DNA of 64,000 nt, taken from NCBI GenBank assembly GCA_029261555.1, contig JAJDBB010000014.1:1-64000 (forward strand), read 5' to 3'. The DNA comes from Nitrospinaceae bacterium. Its GTDB lineage: Bacteria > Nitrospinota > Nitrospinia > Nitrospinales > JACRGP01. Shown piece after piece: positions 47,397 to 59,286 of the stretch (position 1 is its first letter; every line of letters begins with the position of its first letter). The position numbers and the translations under genes are program-made. The notes under the pieces are model-generated. The model saw only the letters and a program-made list of their open reading frames with translations, was not told the DNA's origin and ran no database searches.

Positions 47397-49406
47397 ATGT
47401 TGCTAAAAGTCGAAGACCTCCGCACATATTTTCGCGTCTACCCGAACCAAACGGCCAAAGCCGTGGACGGCGTTTCTCTGGAACTGGAGCAAGGAGAAAC
47501 CCTGGCTCTGGTGGGGGAATCCGGGTGCGGTAAAACGCAGACGGCTTTTTCAATCATTCGGCTGTTAGCCGATAATGGATTCCATCCATCGGGAACGATC
47601 CAGTTCGACGGCCAGGATATTTCCGCTCTCCCGGAAGAGGAAATGCGCGCCGTCCGTGGCAACGATATTTCCATGATCTTCCAGGAACCCATGACGTCCC
47701 TCAATCCCGTGTACCGGGTGAGCAGTCAGTTGGAGGAGCCGCTCCGTATCCACCGACAAATGACCAAGGGGGAAGCGCGGCAACGCGCCATGGAATTGCT
47801 CGACCAGGTGGGAATTCCAGACCCGGAAAAACGGATCGACGATTTCCCGCATCAACTTTCAGGCGGCATGAAACAGCGTGCGATGATCGCCATGGCCCTG
47901 GCCTGCGAACCCAAACTCCTGATCGCGGACGAGCCGACAACGGCTTTGGACGTGACCATTCAGGCGCAGGTATTGAAACTCATGGCCGACCTGCAAAAAC
48001 AAAACGGGATGAGCATTTTACTTATCACCCACGACCTGGGAATCGTGAATCAAATGGCGGACCGTATCGCCATCATGTACGCGGGAAAGATTGTGGAGAC
48101 GGGAACCCGCGAGCAGATTTTTAAAAATATGGCGCACCCCTACACGCGACGTTTGTTCGCGTCTATTCCCAAGCCGGGCCAGTCCAAATTTTATTTGAAC
48201 ACCATTCCCGGTCTGGTGCCTCCGGCGACGGAGTACGGCGAGGGTTGCCTGTTTGCGGACCGGTGTCATTGGGTGATGGACCTTTGCAGAACCAAGGACA
48301 GCCCAATATACGCATTGGACGACGGGCACAAAACGGCTTGTCATCTTTACGAATCGAAAAAATCTCACGAGGCTTTGAACGAACCTCTGGTTCCCGCTCC
48401 GCAAAAAGAAACAAGCGAAGATATTTTGATCGAAATAAATTCGCTCAAAACCCATTTCCCGATTTACAAGGGCGTTTTAAAAAGGGTTTCAAATTACGTC
48501 AAGGCGGTGGACAACGTCGACTTGAGGATAAAGTCGGGTTCCACCCTGGCGCTGGTTGGCGAATCGGGTTGCGGCAAAACCACCCTGGGCGAATCGATTT
48601 TAAGGTTGAACCGGGAAGCGACGGGAGAAGTTATTTTCCAGGGCCAGGACGTCCTACAACTGGAAACGGCTCAATTAAAATCAATACGCAGGCATTTGCA
48701 AATCGTTTTTCAAGATCCCTTCGGCTCCCTTTCGCCGCGCATGACGGTGAGCCAAATCGTGGGAGAAGGATTGGAAGTCCATCATCCGGATTTGAACGCC
48801 GGTCAGCGGGAGAAAAAAATCCTAACGGTATTAAATGAAGTCGGGCTTTCCGCCTCGGCGATGAGCAGATACCCGCACGAGTTTTCCGGAGGACAGAGGC
48901 AAAGGATCAGCATTGCGCGTGCCCTGATTCTCGAACCGGAGTTCATCGTTCTGGACGAGCCGACCAGCGCCCTGGACGTCTCCGTTCAGGCGCAAATCCT
49001 GAATTTACTGCGCGACCTGCAATACAAAAGAAACCTGACCTATTTGTTCATCACCCATAATTTAAGCGTGGTGGAATACCTTGCGGACGAAGCGGCCATC
49101 ATGTATCTCGGTCGTGTGGTGGAATACGCATCGGTTAAGGAACTTTTCAAAAATCCGCGCCACCCTTATACGCAAAAGCTTTTGGCGTCTGTTCCGAGCC
49201 TGGGCGAGCGAAAACCGTTTGAAGACATGGTCGGGGACGTGCCTTCTCCCCTCGACCCGCCTCCCGGATGTTATTTTCATCCGCGCTGTCCGATTTTTTT
49301 AGCGGAGCAGGAAGGATCAACACTGAGAAAGAAATGTCTTTCCAAATATCCTGACAAGACCGCCTCGCAAACCGGTTTTGCCGCTTGCCATGCGCTGAAC
49401 GCATAA
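47397..49406 (+). CDS. yejF: Yej-type ABC importer double ATPase YejF
   Basis: A fused pair of ABC ATPase domains that energises YejB/YejE. Each half has Walker A ([18 protein letters not shown]), a signature ([16 protein letters not shown]) and Walker B ([23 protein letters not shown]). Oligopeptide-type C-terminal extensions with cysteines ([22 protein letters not shown]) follow each half. The ORF track start (47343) lies inside yejE; the ATG at 47397, five bases after the yejE stop, is better and gives 669 residues. Confidence 0.95.
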   Translation: MLLKVEDLRTYFRVYPNQTAKAVDGVSLELEQGETLALVGESGCGKTQTAFSIIRLLADNGFHPSGTIQFDGQDISALPEEEMRAVRGNDISMIFQEPMTSLNPVYRVSSQLEEPLRIHRQMTKGEARQRAMELLDQVGIPDPEKRIDDFPHQLSGGMKQRAMIAMALACEPKLLIADEPTTALDVTIQAQVLKLMADLQKQNGMSILLITHDLGIVNQMADRIAIMYAGKIVETGTREQIFKNMAHPYTRRLFASIPKPGQSKFYLNTIPGLVPPATEYGEGCLFADRCHWVMDLCRTKDSPIYALDDGHKTACHLYESKKSHEALNEPLVPAPQKETSEDILIEINSLKTHFPIYKGVLKRVSNYVKAVDNVDLRIKSGSTLALVGESGCGKTTLGESILRLNREATGEVIFQGQDVLQLETAQLKSIRRHLQIVFQDPFGSLSPRMTVSQIVGEGLEVHHPDLNAGQREKKILTVLNEVGLSASAMSRYPHEFSGGQRQRISIARALILEPEFIVLDEPTSALDVSVQAQILNLLRDLQYKRNLTYLFITHNLSVVEYLADEAAIMYLGRVVEYASVKELFKNPRHPYTQKLLASVPSLGERKPFEDMVGDVPSPLDPPPGCYFHPRCPIFLAEQEGSTLRKKCLSKYPDKTASQTGFAACHALNA

Positions 49407-49468
49407 TTTTTTCCTCTGGATAATTTTTTTTGGTTACAATTTAGTATTGATAAATACCCGCCGATCCC

Positions 49469-50149
49469 ATGAAAACTTATTTTCCACTAATACCAGCAGC
49501 CCTTGTTTTGGGAATGTTTTTTTCGTCCCCTGCTTTGGGGCAGGAAACGGTAGAGATCGACGCCCTGGTTGAAGAGCTTCAACAAAACCCAAACGACGGG
49601 GACAAACAGGCGTTGCTTGGCGTTCTGTATTTAAAATCCGGGGATTATCAAAAGTCCGTCGCGCCGTTGCAACAGGCGTTAACGATCGAACCCGATAAGG
49701 CGCGCGCACATTTTTATCTTGGACTGGCCTACGGGGCGCTTGGCTCGCATAATAAGAAATTGGAGGCGTTCAGGGAAAGTATTCGCCTCGACCCGGGATA
49801 CTCCCCGGCGCAATTTAAAATGGGGGTGGCGTTGGCCGCTGGGTTGCGGCATCAGGAGGCGGTCATCCATTACAAAAAAGCTCTATCGTTAAGCCCGCAA
49901 CATTTCAAAACACAATATTTCCTGGCGCTCTCTCTGTACCAGTCGCATCGCTACCGGGAAGCCATTCCTTATTTGGAGGCGGCGATAAGTTTGCAACCGG
50001 ACTTTGCAGAGTCCCATCATTTGCTCGCGCTGTGCTATGTAAAACTACAACGATTTAAAAAGTCCATCGATCCCCTTAAAACGTTCATCCGTTTAAACCC
50101 CTCTGGCGACCTCGGTTTTCTTGATGAACATTCTGCTTCATTTAAATAG
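49469..50149 (+). CDS. Exported TPR-repeat protein
   Basis: A 226-residue protein with a signal peptide (ALVLGMFFSSPALG-Q) and five or so tetratricopeptide repeats covering residues 35-215. Repeat signatures include ALLGVLYLKSGDYQKSVAPLQ, AHFYLGLAYGALGSHNK, AVIHYKKALSLSP and SHHLLALCYVKLQRFKKSI. TPR arrays mediate protein contacts, so the partner is unknown. It lies 62 bp after yejF and 108 bp before the proline dehydrogenase, without clear operon links. Confidence 0.8.
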   Translation: MKTYFPLIPAALVLGMFFSSPALGQETVEIDALVEELQQNPNDGDKQALLGVLYLKSGDYQKSVAPLQQALTIEPDKARAHFYLGLAYGALGSHNKKLEAFRESIRLDPGYSPAQFKMGVALAAGLRHQEAVIHYKKALSLSPQHFKTQYFLALSLYQSHRYREAIPYLEAAISLQPDFAESHHLLALCYVKLQRFKKSIDPLKTFIRLNPSGDLGFLDEHSASFK

Positions 50150-50257
50150 CTCTCTCCTCTTTTTATATTTTTTTACGCCCCTTTAAAATTCCTCAAAAGG
50201 TATTATATTTACTTAGAGAAGCTGTAGGTTTCGTTTATTGACGAGGAGGCGAAATTC

Positions 50258-51124
50258 ATGAACGTCTTATATCCTCTTGCCAAGCGCTATATCGCGGGCG
50301 AAGACTTGCCCACGGCGTTACGTTCCATAAAATCCCTTAACCAATCCGGTTACCTTTCGTCCATAGACGTCCTGGGGGAAAACACGACGAATCGGCTCCA
50401 GGCCGAAAGCGCCATGGGCGAATACATCCAAATTTTGAGGCGGGCTGACGCCTTTCCCTTCCCGCTGGACTTGTCCATCAAGGTCACGCAGATGGGTTTG
50501 GACGTCGACAAGGATTTATGCAAAAAAAATATTGAGGCGATATTGAATTCGGCCAATCAGCACACGGTTCGCCTGGACATGGAGGGTTCAGACTACACGC
50601 AAAGAACGCTGGACTTATGCATTGAGCTTCATAAAACCCACAAGCGACTGGGGCAGGCGGTGCAGGCCTATTTACACAGAACCCAAAGGGACGTGGAAGA
50701 TTTGATTCATCAGGGAATTTCCGTGCGGCTTTGCAAAGGCGCCTATAAAGAACCGCCGGAACGCGCTTTAGAATCGATGGACGACGTCCGGGAGAATTTC
50801 AAAAAACTTTCCTTCACGCTTTTAAAGGAAGGATTCATTCCAGCTATCGCCACTCACGACGAGTATTTGATCCAGGAAATTTTAAATTTTGCCGAACGGG
50901 AGAAAATCGACGAACGATCTTTTTATTTTGAAATGCTGTACGGAGTGGGCAGGGACTTGCAAAAACTTTTGCTGGATAAAGGTTTCCAGGTAAGGGTCTA
51001 CGTCCCCTATGGAAAATCCTGGCTTCCCTACACGTTAAGAAGACTGGCGGAACGTAAGGAAAATATCTTGTTCGTGCTGGGAAACTTTTTTAAGGAAACT
51101 TTTGGACTTAGAAAACTGCATTAA
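50258..51124 (+). CDS. Proline dehydrogenase (monofunctional PRODH)
   Basis: A FAD enzyme that oxidises proline to pyrroline-5-carboxylate. The 288-residue barrel shows VRLDMEGSDYTQRTLD, SVRLCKGAYKEP (about 154-165), IATHDEYLI and the C-terminal FEMLYGVGRDLQ followed by RVYVPYGKSWLPYTLRRLAER, where the paired arginines bind the substrate carboxylate. The start has a strong GAGGAGG ribosome binding site. The pyrroline-5-carboxylate dehydrogenase gene is not next to it. Confidence 0.92.
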   Translation: MNVLYPLAKRYIAGEDLPTALRSIKSLNQSGYLSSIDVLGENTTNRLQAESAMGEYIQILRRADAFPFPLDLSIKVTQMGLDVDKDLCKKNIEAILNSANQHTVRLDMEGSDYTQRTLDLCIELHKTHKRLGQAVQAYLHRTQRDVEDLIHQGISVRLCKGAYKEPPERALESMDDVRENFKKLSFTLLKEGFIPAIATHDEYLIQEILNFAEREKIDERSFYFEMLYGVGRDLQKLLLDKGFQVRVYVPYGKSWLPYTLRRLAERKENILFVLGNFFKETFGLRKLH

Positions 51125-51162
51125 CGAAAAACTGAATATTTCCGGAGTTTTTCACCACCCTA

Positions 51163-51423
51163 TTAATCATCATCGTCGTCTTCATCGTAATCGTGGATCA
51201 AATCGTCCAAATTAAACTGCCCCCGGCATTGCCAATTGCGCATGTCGATGTATAGATCCACATCATCAAACTTAGGCTCGAAGGATTCCAGTTTTTTTAC
51301 GGACAATCCGGCGGCTTCGATCTTTCCATAGGATTCATCCCATTCCTCCTGCCCGCCAAATTCCATGACGACGTACAATTTAGTCACGGCGCGAAAGCCT
51401 AAAATATAACGCTGCTTAGTCAT
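51163..51423 (-). CDS. Small acidic-tailed protein coupled to lipA, unknown function
   Basis: An 86-residue protein with no family I recognise. The N-terminal 60 residues look like a compact alpha/beta domain (YILGFRAVTKLYVVMEFGGQ; YGKIEAAGLSVKKLESF). One Cys occurs in NWQCRGQF, and the protein ends in an unbroken acidic tail (DLIHDYDEDDDDD). Its ATG lies three bases after the lipA stop, so it is almost certainly translated from the lipA transcript. Confidence 0.7.
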   Translation of the reverse strand: MTKQRYILGFRAVTKLYVVMEFGGQEEWDESYGKIEAAGLSVKKLESFEPKFDDVDLYIDMRNWQCRGQFNLDDLIHDYDEDDDDD

Positions 51424-51426
51424 TAT

Positions 51427-52323
51427 TTACTCCATTCCAATTCCAGCGGATTGCGCCTGCCGATCCGCTCTGTAAGAACTCCGGACCAAAGGTCCGGCTT
51501 CCACGTGATCAAACCCCAGCGCCTCGCCGATGGCCTTATATTCCGCAAACATCGCGGGAGAAATAAACTCGACAACTCTCATATGATTCCGGGAGGGCCT
51601 TAAATATTGTCCCAAAGATAAAATCCTGCATCCGACGGAGAGCAAATCTTTCATGGTTTGCGCCACCTCGGCTTTCTTTTCGCCCAAGCCTAACATGAGT
51701 CCGCTTTTAGCGACCAACCCAAAACGGCCCGCCGCCGTTTCCAGCGCTTTGAGCGACCAGGAATATTTGCTTTGTGGCCTTGCCCAAGATTGAAGAGACT
51801 CGACCGTTTCGATATTATGGGCCAGAACGTCCGGTCGGGCGTCGCAAACCATTTTCAAATTATCTTCGTTTCCCCGGAAATCGGGAATCAATGCCTCCAA
51901 TTTAAGATCGCCGCAACGCTTTCGAATAGCGCTAAGCGTTTTTGCCCAATGACAGGCGCCGCCGTCGGCAAGATCGTCGCGGTCCACGGAGGTGATCACG
52001 GCATAACGCAAATTGAGTTGGGATAAAATACCGGCTACGTTTTCCGGTTCCTCCGGAGAAGGCGTCGTCAGATCGCCGGTGGGAACGTCGCAAAACCGGC
52101 AGGCGCGGGAGCAGGAGTCGCCAAGAATCATCAGAGTCAGGGTTCCGGCGTCCCAGCACTCCCCAATATTAGGGCAGGACGCTGATTCGCAAACCGTGTT
52201 CAGGCGGGATTTTTCAACCAACGCGCGCAGTTTGAAAAAGCTTTTCTCTTTTGGAAGCGAGGTTTTAAGCCACTCCGGTAAGCGGGCGGTTTCGTTGTCG
52301 GCGCCTTCTTTTTGGCTAATCAT
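51427..52323 (-). CDS. lipA: Lipoyl synthase LipA
   Basis: A radical-SAM enzyme that inserts two sulfurs into octanoyl groups on carrier proteins. The auxiliary cluster ligands are in CESASCPNIGEC (about residues 40-51), the radical-SAM cluster in CSRACRFC (about 70-77), and the C-terminal RSSYRAD motif supplies the serine ligand. The length (298 aa) is standard. lipB is not adjacent. It is followed within three bases by the small acidic-tailed gene. Confidence 0.97.
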   Translation of the reverse strand: MISQKEGADNETARLPEWLKTSLPKEKSFFKLRALVEKSRLNTVCESASCPNIGECWDAGTLTLMILGDSCSRACRFCDVPTGDLTTPSPEEPENVAGILSQLNLRYAVITSVDRDDLADGGACHWAKTLSAIRKRCGDLKLEALIPDFRGNEDNLKMVCDARPDVLAHNIETVESLQSWARPQSKYSWSLKALETAAGRFGLVAKSGLMLGLGEKKAEVAQTMKDLLSVGCRILSLGQYLRPSRNHMRVVEFISPAMFAEYKAIGEALGFDHVEAGPLVRSSYRADRQAQSAGIGME

Positions 52324-52486
52324 TTTATGAGGGGAAGAAGTTTTAAACTCGATTTAGAATTCCAGCGATTAAACAAGTCAATTTCCTGATTTATAGAAAC
52401 CGAAAAATAGTATAGATTAACTGAAAGGAAAACAGAATTTTATTGTCTACCCCCCGTTAATTTCACAGAGAGTCGCAGTCAGCTTA

Positions 52487-53725
52487 ATGCGAATAATCAA
52501 TAAATATATATTAATAGAACTGCTTAAAATATTTTCAATAAGCGCCGGATTCCTCACCGCCTTGTTGTACATGGATAAAATTTTGTACCTGACGGAGTTG
52601 ATCATCAACCGTGGGGCCTCGTTTTTCGAGGTTTTCCGGATGATCGTTTATATTTCACCTGCGTTTTTGGCGCTCACCATCCCCATCAGCGTGCTGGTCG
52701 CCTCGGTGGCGACGTTCAATCAGTTTTCATCGGACAACGAATGGGTGGCCATGAAAGGAAACGGCTGGAGTTTCCTGGAAATGATGAAACCGGTTTTATA
52801 TTTTTCTCTGATTGCCTACTTGTTCACAAACATTATCATGCTGTACGCCCTGCCCTGGGGCAACCAGTCCTTTAAAAAACTAATTTATGACATCGTCCAA
52901 AAACGCGCCAGCTTTGAAATCAAACCCAACGTCTTCAACAAGGATTTCGACAACCTCATGGTCCTCGTAAAGAAAAAAGAAAACGGGGAAGTTTTAAAGG
53001 ACATATTTATTTCCGACGCGACGGCGACCGAAAACCCCAAAATCATCGTCGCCGAAGAAGGCGTGGTCATATCCAACCCGGATCTGCTTAAAATCCAGTT
53101 ACAATTAAAAAACGGGGCCATCCACGACCTGGGAGAAAAAAAGAACAATTACAAGCTGATGAATTTTGAACGCTACGACCTGACCCTGGATCTGCCCAAT
53201 ACGGAGCGTCTGCAAAATAAGGCCCTGGTGGGAAACCGCGAGCTTTCCATCAAGCAATTACTGAACAAAATCGACGCCGCGCTTCTGGAAGGCCGAACCG
53301 ATTATCCCGCGCAAGTAGAATTGAGCAAAAAATTATCAATCCCGTTCACCTGTTTGATCTTTGGTTTTTTTGGAGCGCCGCTGGGAATCAAATCCAGCCG
53401 CTCGGGCAAATCGGGAAGCTATGCGATCGCCGCAGCGGCCATCGGCGTCTATTATATTGGTTTCGTTTCCGCGCAGAACCTGGGAAGCATTGGCAAACTC
53501 GACCCCTATCTTTCAGTGTGGATCCCCAATATTATCTACCTTGCCTTGATGATTTACATGGTTTACAAAATGCAACGAGAGCTTCCGTTCAAGTGGTTGA
53601 ACAAATTTGGAGATTTTTTTCTTGGCCTGTACGAGGTTTTTCAGAACCTGACTTCCAAATTGACCGCCTTGGAAACCTCGGCGGTTGAAAGCGCGAGCGC
53701 GGCTAAATCGGAGAAAAAATTGTAG
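52487..53725 (+). CDS. lptF: LptF/LptG-family LPS export permease
   Basis: A membrane subunit (YjgP/YjgQ family) of the LptB2FG transporter. It opens with INKYILIELLKIFSISAGFLTALLY and shows three N-terminal helices with FLALTIPISVLVASVATFNQFSSDNE. A periplasmic jellyroll (about 140-270) and three C-terminal helices follow. At 412 residues it is slightly longer than E. coli LptF (366), with an extra C-terminal tail. N-terminal features fit LptF better than LptG. The usual lptG partner is not next door; a CBS gene follows. lptABC are at 31-33 kb. Confidence 0.88.
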   Translation: MRIINKYILIELLKIFSISAGFLTALLYMDKILYLTELIINRGASFFEVFRMIVYISPAFLALTIPISVLVASVATFNQFSSDNEWVAMKGNGWSFLEMMKPVLYFSLIAYLFTNIIMLYALPWGNQSFKKLIYDIVQKRASFEIKPNVFNKDFDNLMVLVKKKENGEVLKDIFISDATATENPKIIVAEEGVVISNPDLLKIQLQLKNGAIHDLGEKKNNYKLMNFERYDLTLDLPNTERLQNKALVGNRELSIKQLLNKIDAALLEGRTDYPAQVELSKKLSIPFTCLIFGFFGAPLGIKSSRSGKSGSYAIAAAAIGVYYIGFVSAQNLGSIGKLDPYLSVWIPNIIYLALMIYMVYKMQRELPFKWLNKFGDFFLGLYEVFQNLTSKLTALETSAVESASAAKSEKKL

Positions 53726-53798
53726 GCGCGCGCCAACAATTAAAAAACATGAAAAAACCAACTAATCAAATTTCCCTGAAATACGAAAGGCTTTCACT

Positions 53799-54254
53799 AT
53801 GAAAACGGCGCGGGATATCATGACTTCATCGGTGGCAACTGTCCATAAGGAAGCCTCTATAAAGGAACTGGCTGATCTTTTTATTAAGCATGAAGTTAAT
53901 GGAATCCCGGTGGTGGACGAGGATAATCGGGTAATAGGGATAGTGACCGAAGGCGATTTGATCGAGCAAAATAAAAATCTTCATGTCCCCACAGTCATTT
54001 CCGTGTTCGACGCGGTAATTTATCTGGAAAGCCAAAACGTTTTTAAAGAAGAACTCAAACGTATCACGGCGGCAAAGGTTGAAGACATTTATTCGAAAAA
54101 AATTGTCTTGGCCAGTCCGGACGACTCGGTGGAAGAATGCGCCGCGCTCATGGCCAATAACGATATCCATACCTTGCCGGTTGTGGAAAACGAAAAACTT
54201 ATCGGGGTGATCGGTAAACTGGATCTTATAAAAGCTCTTGCTCAAAGCCAATAA
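53799..54254 (+). CDS. CBS-domain pair protein
   Basis: A 151-residue protein made of two CBS motifs: residues about 1-65 (ARDIMTSSVATVHKEASIKELADLF, VVDEDNRVIGIVTEGDLI) and about 90-150 (VEDIYSKKIVLASPDDSVEEC, NDIHTLPVVENEKLIGVIGKLDLI). CBS pairs usually bind adenine nucleotides and regulate a partner protein. No effector domain is attached, so the target is unknown. It is 73 bp after lptF and 52 bp before the heme protein. Confidence 0.9.
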   Translation: MKTARDIMTSSVATVHKEASIKELADLFIKHEVNGIPVVDEDNRVIGIVTEGDLIEQNKNLHVPTVISVFDAVIYLESQNVFKEELKRITAAKVEDIYSKKIVLASPDDSVEECAALMANNDIHTLPVVENEKLIGVIGKLDLIKALAQSQ

Positions 54255-54306
54255 ACCGGACTTTCAAATTCATAAGAACCGTTTTTCTACTTAGGGGGCG
54301 TTCGCT

Positions 54307-55413
54307 ATGAAAACCAAACCGCCTGGCTGTTTTCTTGCCGCCCTGATTCTCTTTGTTCTTTTATCAAATTTAACGCCCGTCGTTTCCGCCCAAACTGGAA
54401 GCGCGGAAAAGGGAGTCTCCCCGCATTTGGCCGCGGAATTCATTCATTCCGTGCTTCTGGCGGATCGCACTATTTATTCGGAATATATCGTTGAGCGACT
54501 TTCGAATACGATCGGTTTAAACGCCGATGAAAACTGGCGCGAGAAAGAAACCCTCATGCTTCCCGCTCAATTTTTATCTCACTCCGCCAAGCTCTCAAAT
54601 AAACAAAATACCGGAATGTCTTATCGTTTGATGAGTTTATGGCCTATCAATAAAAATAACGGGCCTGTGTCGGAGTTTGAAAAAGAAGGATTGAAAAAAA
54701 TCCTGAACGCCAATAAAACCTCCTACTCAAAAATTATAAATACCGACGGCAAATTGTTTTACGAAGTCGTCTATCCCGATTTAGCGGTGACTAATTCCTG
54801 CGTCCAGTGCCACAATAATCACCCCGAAAGTCCCAAAAAGGATTTCAAGGTGGGCGACGTCATGGGGGGTATTCATATAAAGTTGGCGCTGGGAAATTCA
54901 GGGGACAAGTTGCAGGGAAGCGGCCACAAGCTGGCTCACAAGGTTGTGGCCAACTATGTTCACTCCATTCTTGAATCCGACAGAACGATTTACTCTAAGT
55001 TCATCGTCAATCGGCTACAAAACAAAAACGTGCTGTTCGCCTCTGAAAACTGGTGGGAAGATAACGCGCTGTTGTTGCCTGCGCAGTTTCTTTTAAACGC
55101 GTCCGGAGTAATAAAAAACTTTAGCCTGGGTCTGGATTTCCGGCTCATCAGCCTTTGGCCCGTCAATCCTCATAATGGACCGGCTAACGAATTCGAAAGA
55201 GCCGGGCTGGAGTCCGTCCTTGCGACGCCGGAAAAACCTTACTTTGGAAAGATCAAAATAGGCGACAAAGAATACTTCCAGGCCGTATATTCCGACCGGG
55301 CAGTAACCCCCACCTGCGTTTCCTGCCACAACGAACACCCCAACAGCCAAAAACACGATTTCAAAATGAACGACGTTATGGGAGGGATTGTGGTGACCCT
55401 TCCGATGCATTAG
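54307..55413 (+). CDS. Exported protein with two tandem DUF3365 (Tll0287-like) heme domains
   Basis: A periplasmic protein of 368 residues with a signal peptide (AALILFVLLSNLTPVVSA-Q). Two homologous domains follow, about residues 35-195 and 210-368. Each has an E/N-x-I-H-S-[IV]-L start (AAEFIHSVLLADRTIYSEYIV and VANYVHSILESDRTIYSKFIV), LPAQFL, SLWP[IV]N and a terminal c-heme motif: CVQCH (165-169) with HPESPKKDFKVGDVMGG, and CVSCH (337-341) with HPNSQKHDFKMNDVMGG. Single-domain relatives bind one c-type heme with unusual ligation. Two hemes are expected here, possibly for redox or ligand sensing. Confidence 0.88.
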   Translation: MKTKPPGCFLAALILFVLLSNLTPVVSAQTGSAEKGVSPHLAAEFIHSVLLADRTIYSEYIVERLSNTIGLNADENWREKETLMLPAQFLSHSAKLSNKQNTGMSYRLMSLWPINKNNGPVSEFEKEGLKKILNANKTSYSKIINTDGKLFYEVVYPDLAVTNSCVQCHNNHPESPKKDFKVGDVMGGIHIKLALGNSGDKLQGSGHKLAHKVVANYVHSILESDRTIYSKFIVNRLQNKNVLFASENWWEDNALLLPAQFLLNASGVIKNFSLGLDFRLISLWPVNPHNGPANEFERAGLESVLATPEKPYFGKIKIGDKEYFQAVYSDRAVTPTCVSCHNEHPNSQKHDFKMNDVMGGIVVTLPMH

Positions 55414-55427
55414 TCTTCCCGATAGCC

Positions 55428-57119
<1,692 letters not shown>

Positions 57120-57893
57120 TTAAAAAAATTTCAGAACTTTTGCGATATCTTCCGGACAATCCACTCCAACAGAATGCCGGTTGGTTTTCATCATCTTGAT
57201 CGGAATCCCATTCTCCAATAAACGCAACTGCTCCAATTTTTCGATAGATTCCAGCCGGGATGGAGGCAATTCACAAAACGTCTGGAGACATTCGCGCGAA
57301 TAAGCGTACAACCCGATGTGTTGAAAATTATCCGAATAATCCAGGCCCCCGCTCCCCAGGGAATTGTTTGAAAAAACCTTCTCCCAGGAATCCCGGTGAA
57401 ATGGAATCGGCGCCCGGGAAAAATACAAGGCAAACCCGTTTTTATCCGCAACAACTTTGCAAACATTTGGATCCAGCAAATCGCCGGAACTGGCAATAGG
57501 CGTCATCAATGAAGAAACCTTTAGTTGCGGATCGTCCATAAAAGGCTCTATCGCCAAGTCCACGTTCTCCGGCGGAATGGCAGGCTCGTCGCCCTGAACG
57601 TTGACCACAACCTGGCAATCGAGAGATCGCGCCGCCTCTGCGACCCGGTCGGTTCCCGACAGATGATCCGGCGAAGTCATCACCGCTTTCCCGCCAAAAC
57701 TTACGACTTCCGCGACGATTCTTTCATCGTCCGTGGCCACGATAACCTCGGAAACGCGCCTAGCCCGGGAGACCTGTTCCACTACCCTGCGGACCATGGA
57801 CTTCCCCGAAATATCCGCCAACGGCTTTCCGGGGAACCGCGACGATTCCCAACGCGCGGGTATCACCGCCACAACTCTGGGTTCAGTAGGCAT
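57120..57893 (-). CDS. kdsB: 3-deoxy-manno-octulosonate cytidylyltransferase KdsB
   Basis: Activates Kdo to CMP-Kdo for LPS inner core synthesis. It shows VVAVIPARWESSRFPGKPLADISGKSM at the start, VIVATDDERIV, MTSPDHLSGTDRVAEAA and VVNVQGDEPAIPPENV. The length (257 aa) is standard. Its first codons overlap the end of the upstream glycosylphosphotransferase gene by 11 bp, so the two are one transcript. Confidence 0.96.
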   Translation of the reverse strand: MPTEPRVVAVIPARWESSRFPGKPLADISGKSMVRRVVEQVSRARRVSEVIVATDDERIVAEVVSFGGKAVMTSPDHLSGTDRVAEAARSLDCQVVVNVQGDEPAIPPENVDLAIEPFMDDPQLKVSSLMTPIASSGDLLDPNVCKVVADKNGFALYFSRAPIPFHRDSWEKVFSNNSLGSGGLDYSDNFQHIGLYAYSRECLQTFCELPPSRLESIEKLEQLRLLENGIPIKMMKTNRHSVGVDCPEDIAKVLKFF

Positions 57894-59286
57894 GCTTGTT
57901 CAAAAAACCCTTCCACAGGGTCATGACAATAATTTTAATGTCAAACAACCAGGACCAGTTCTTAATATAATACAAATCGTATTCGATGCGTTTTTCCAAC
58001 GAGGTATTGCCGCGCCAGCCGTTGACTTGCGCCCAACCCGTCAGTCCCGCCTTCATTTTTAAGCGCAACATATAGCGCGGAATGGATTTCTTGAAGTCCT
58101 CCACAAAAACCGAACGCTCCGGGCGCGGCCCAACCAGGCTCATCTCGCCTTTCAGCACGTTAAAAAGTTGCGGTAATTCGTCCAGACTCGTCCGGCGAAG
58201 AAACGCCCCGACGCGCGTCCGGCGATGATCGTTCTTCTCGGCCCAAACGGGACCCGCCTCGTCCTCGGCGTTCATCCGCATCGAACGAAATTTATACATA
58301 GAGAAAACTCTACCGTCCAACCCCACCCGATCCTGCCGGAAAAACACGCTCCCCTTGGACTCCAACCGGACCAAAACTGCGATCGACGCCATAAGCGGCA
58401 GGGCGACTGGAATCGCCAACAGGCTGAAGCCAAGGTCCGTCGCCCTCTTGATCGCCAGGTTCCACCCGTAAAGCGGCGAACTGGTAAGACTCACCACCGG
58501 AAGACCGTCGAACTCTTCGACCCCGGACTGGATGCTCATGAATCGCAACAAATCGGGCACCACCTTGACGTCCACCGTTTCTTCTCCCAGGTTATTAAGA
58601 ACCGCTTCCAATCTCTCGTGCGCGCCCAAAGGCAGGGCGATAAAAAGCTTATTGATTTTTAACTCCCGGATTTTATCCCGGACCTGTTCAATAGTTCCAA
58701 CAACGGGGAAATTTTTGAACGTTTTTCCCACCTTCTCCGGATGGCTGGTCAAATAGCCGGAAACGTTAAACCCTATTTCAGGATGCAGATCTATTTTTTC
58801 CGCCACGGTCTGGCCCAGCTCTCCCGCTCCAACGATCAATACATTGGTCAGATTGAGGCCCTTTTCCCTTAACTTCAAAAACAGGGAACGAACCAAAGCA
58901 TGATTCAGGACCAATGAAACGGCGCTGATGAGTCCGAAGTACCCCAGCGCCAGCCGGGAATAAGAAGCGCCTCGATAAAAAAACGAAATCGCCGCAACCA
59001 TGAAAAGAGAGAGAACGACGACCTTGACGATCCTGTAATATTCCGTCAGGCTCGATTTGCCGCCCAACGGTTCATACAGACCACAAAACCGGACGTTCAA
59101 CCAAAACGCCAGGCAAATAACGGGAAAGGCCCATAAATACTGCTCCAGCGGTGGAACGCCCTCCCACACGGGTAAAACATCCAGGTAAAAACGATAGTAA
59201 TACGCCGCCAGCCAGGAAAAAAAGATAACGAGGGTGTCGGAAATAAACAGGGTGGAATTAAAAAGTTGGCCGTATTTCTTCAACAT
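57883..59286 (-). CDS. Undecaprenyl-phosphate sugar phosphotransferase (WbaP/WcaJ type)
   Basis: An inner-membrane initiating enzyme for exopolysaccharide or O-antigen, moving a sugar 1-phosphate onto undecaprenyl phosphate. The N-terminal half has four membrane helices and a CoA-binding-like domain ([17 protein letters not shown]). The C-terminal bacterial sugar transferase domain (about 270-467) shows [43 protein letters not shown] and LVGPRPER. The sugar is probably glucose or galactose; it cannot be decided here. It overlaps the next glycosyltransferase by seven bases. Confidence 0.92.
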   Translation of the reverse strand: MLKKYGQLFNSTLFISDTLVIFFSWLAAYYYRFYLDVLPVWEGVPPLEQYLWAFPVICLAFWLNVRFCGLYEPLGGKSSLTEYYRIVKVVVLSLFMVAAISFFYRGASYSRLALGYFGLISAVSLVLNHALVRSLFLKLREKGLNLTNVLIVGAGELGQTVAEKIDLHPEIGFNVSGYLTSHPEKVGKTFKNFPVVGTIEQVRDKIRELKINKLFIALPLGAHERLEAVLNNLGEETVDVKVVPDLLRFMSIQSGVEEFDGLPVVSLTSSPLYGWNLAIKRATDLGFSLLAIPVALPLMASIAVLVRLESKGSVFFRQDRVGLDGRVFSMYKFRSMRMNAEDEAGPVWAEKNDHRRTRVGAFLRRTSLDELPQLFNVLKGEMSLVGPRPERSVFVEDFKKSIPRYMLRLKMKAGLTGWAQVNGWRGNTSLEKRIEYDLYYIKNWSWLFDIKIIVMTLWKGFLNKHAY

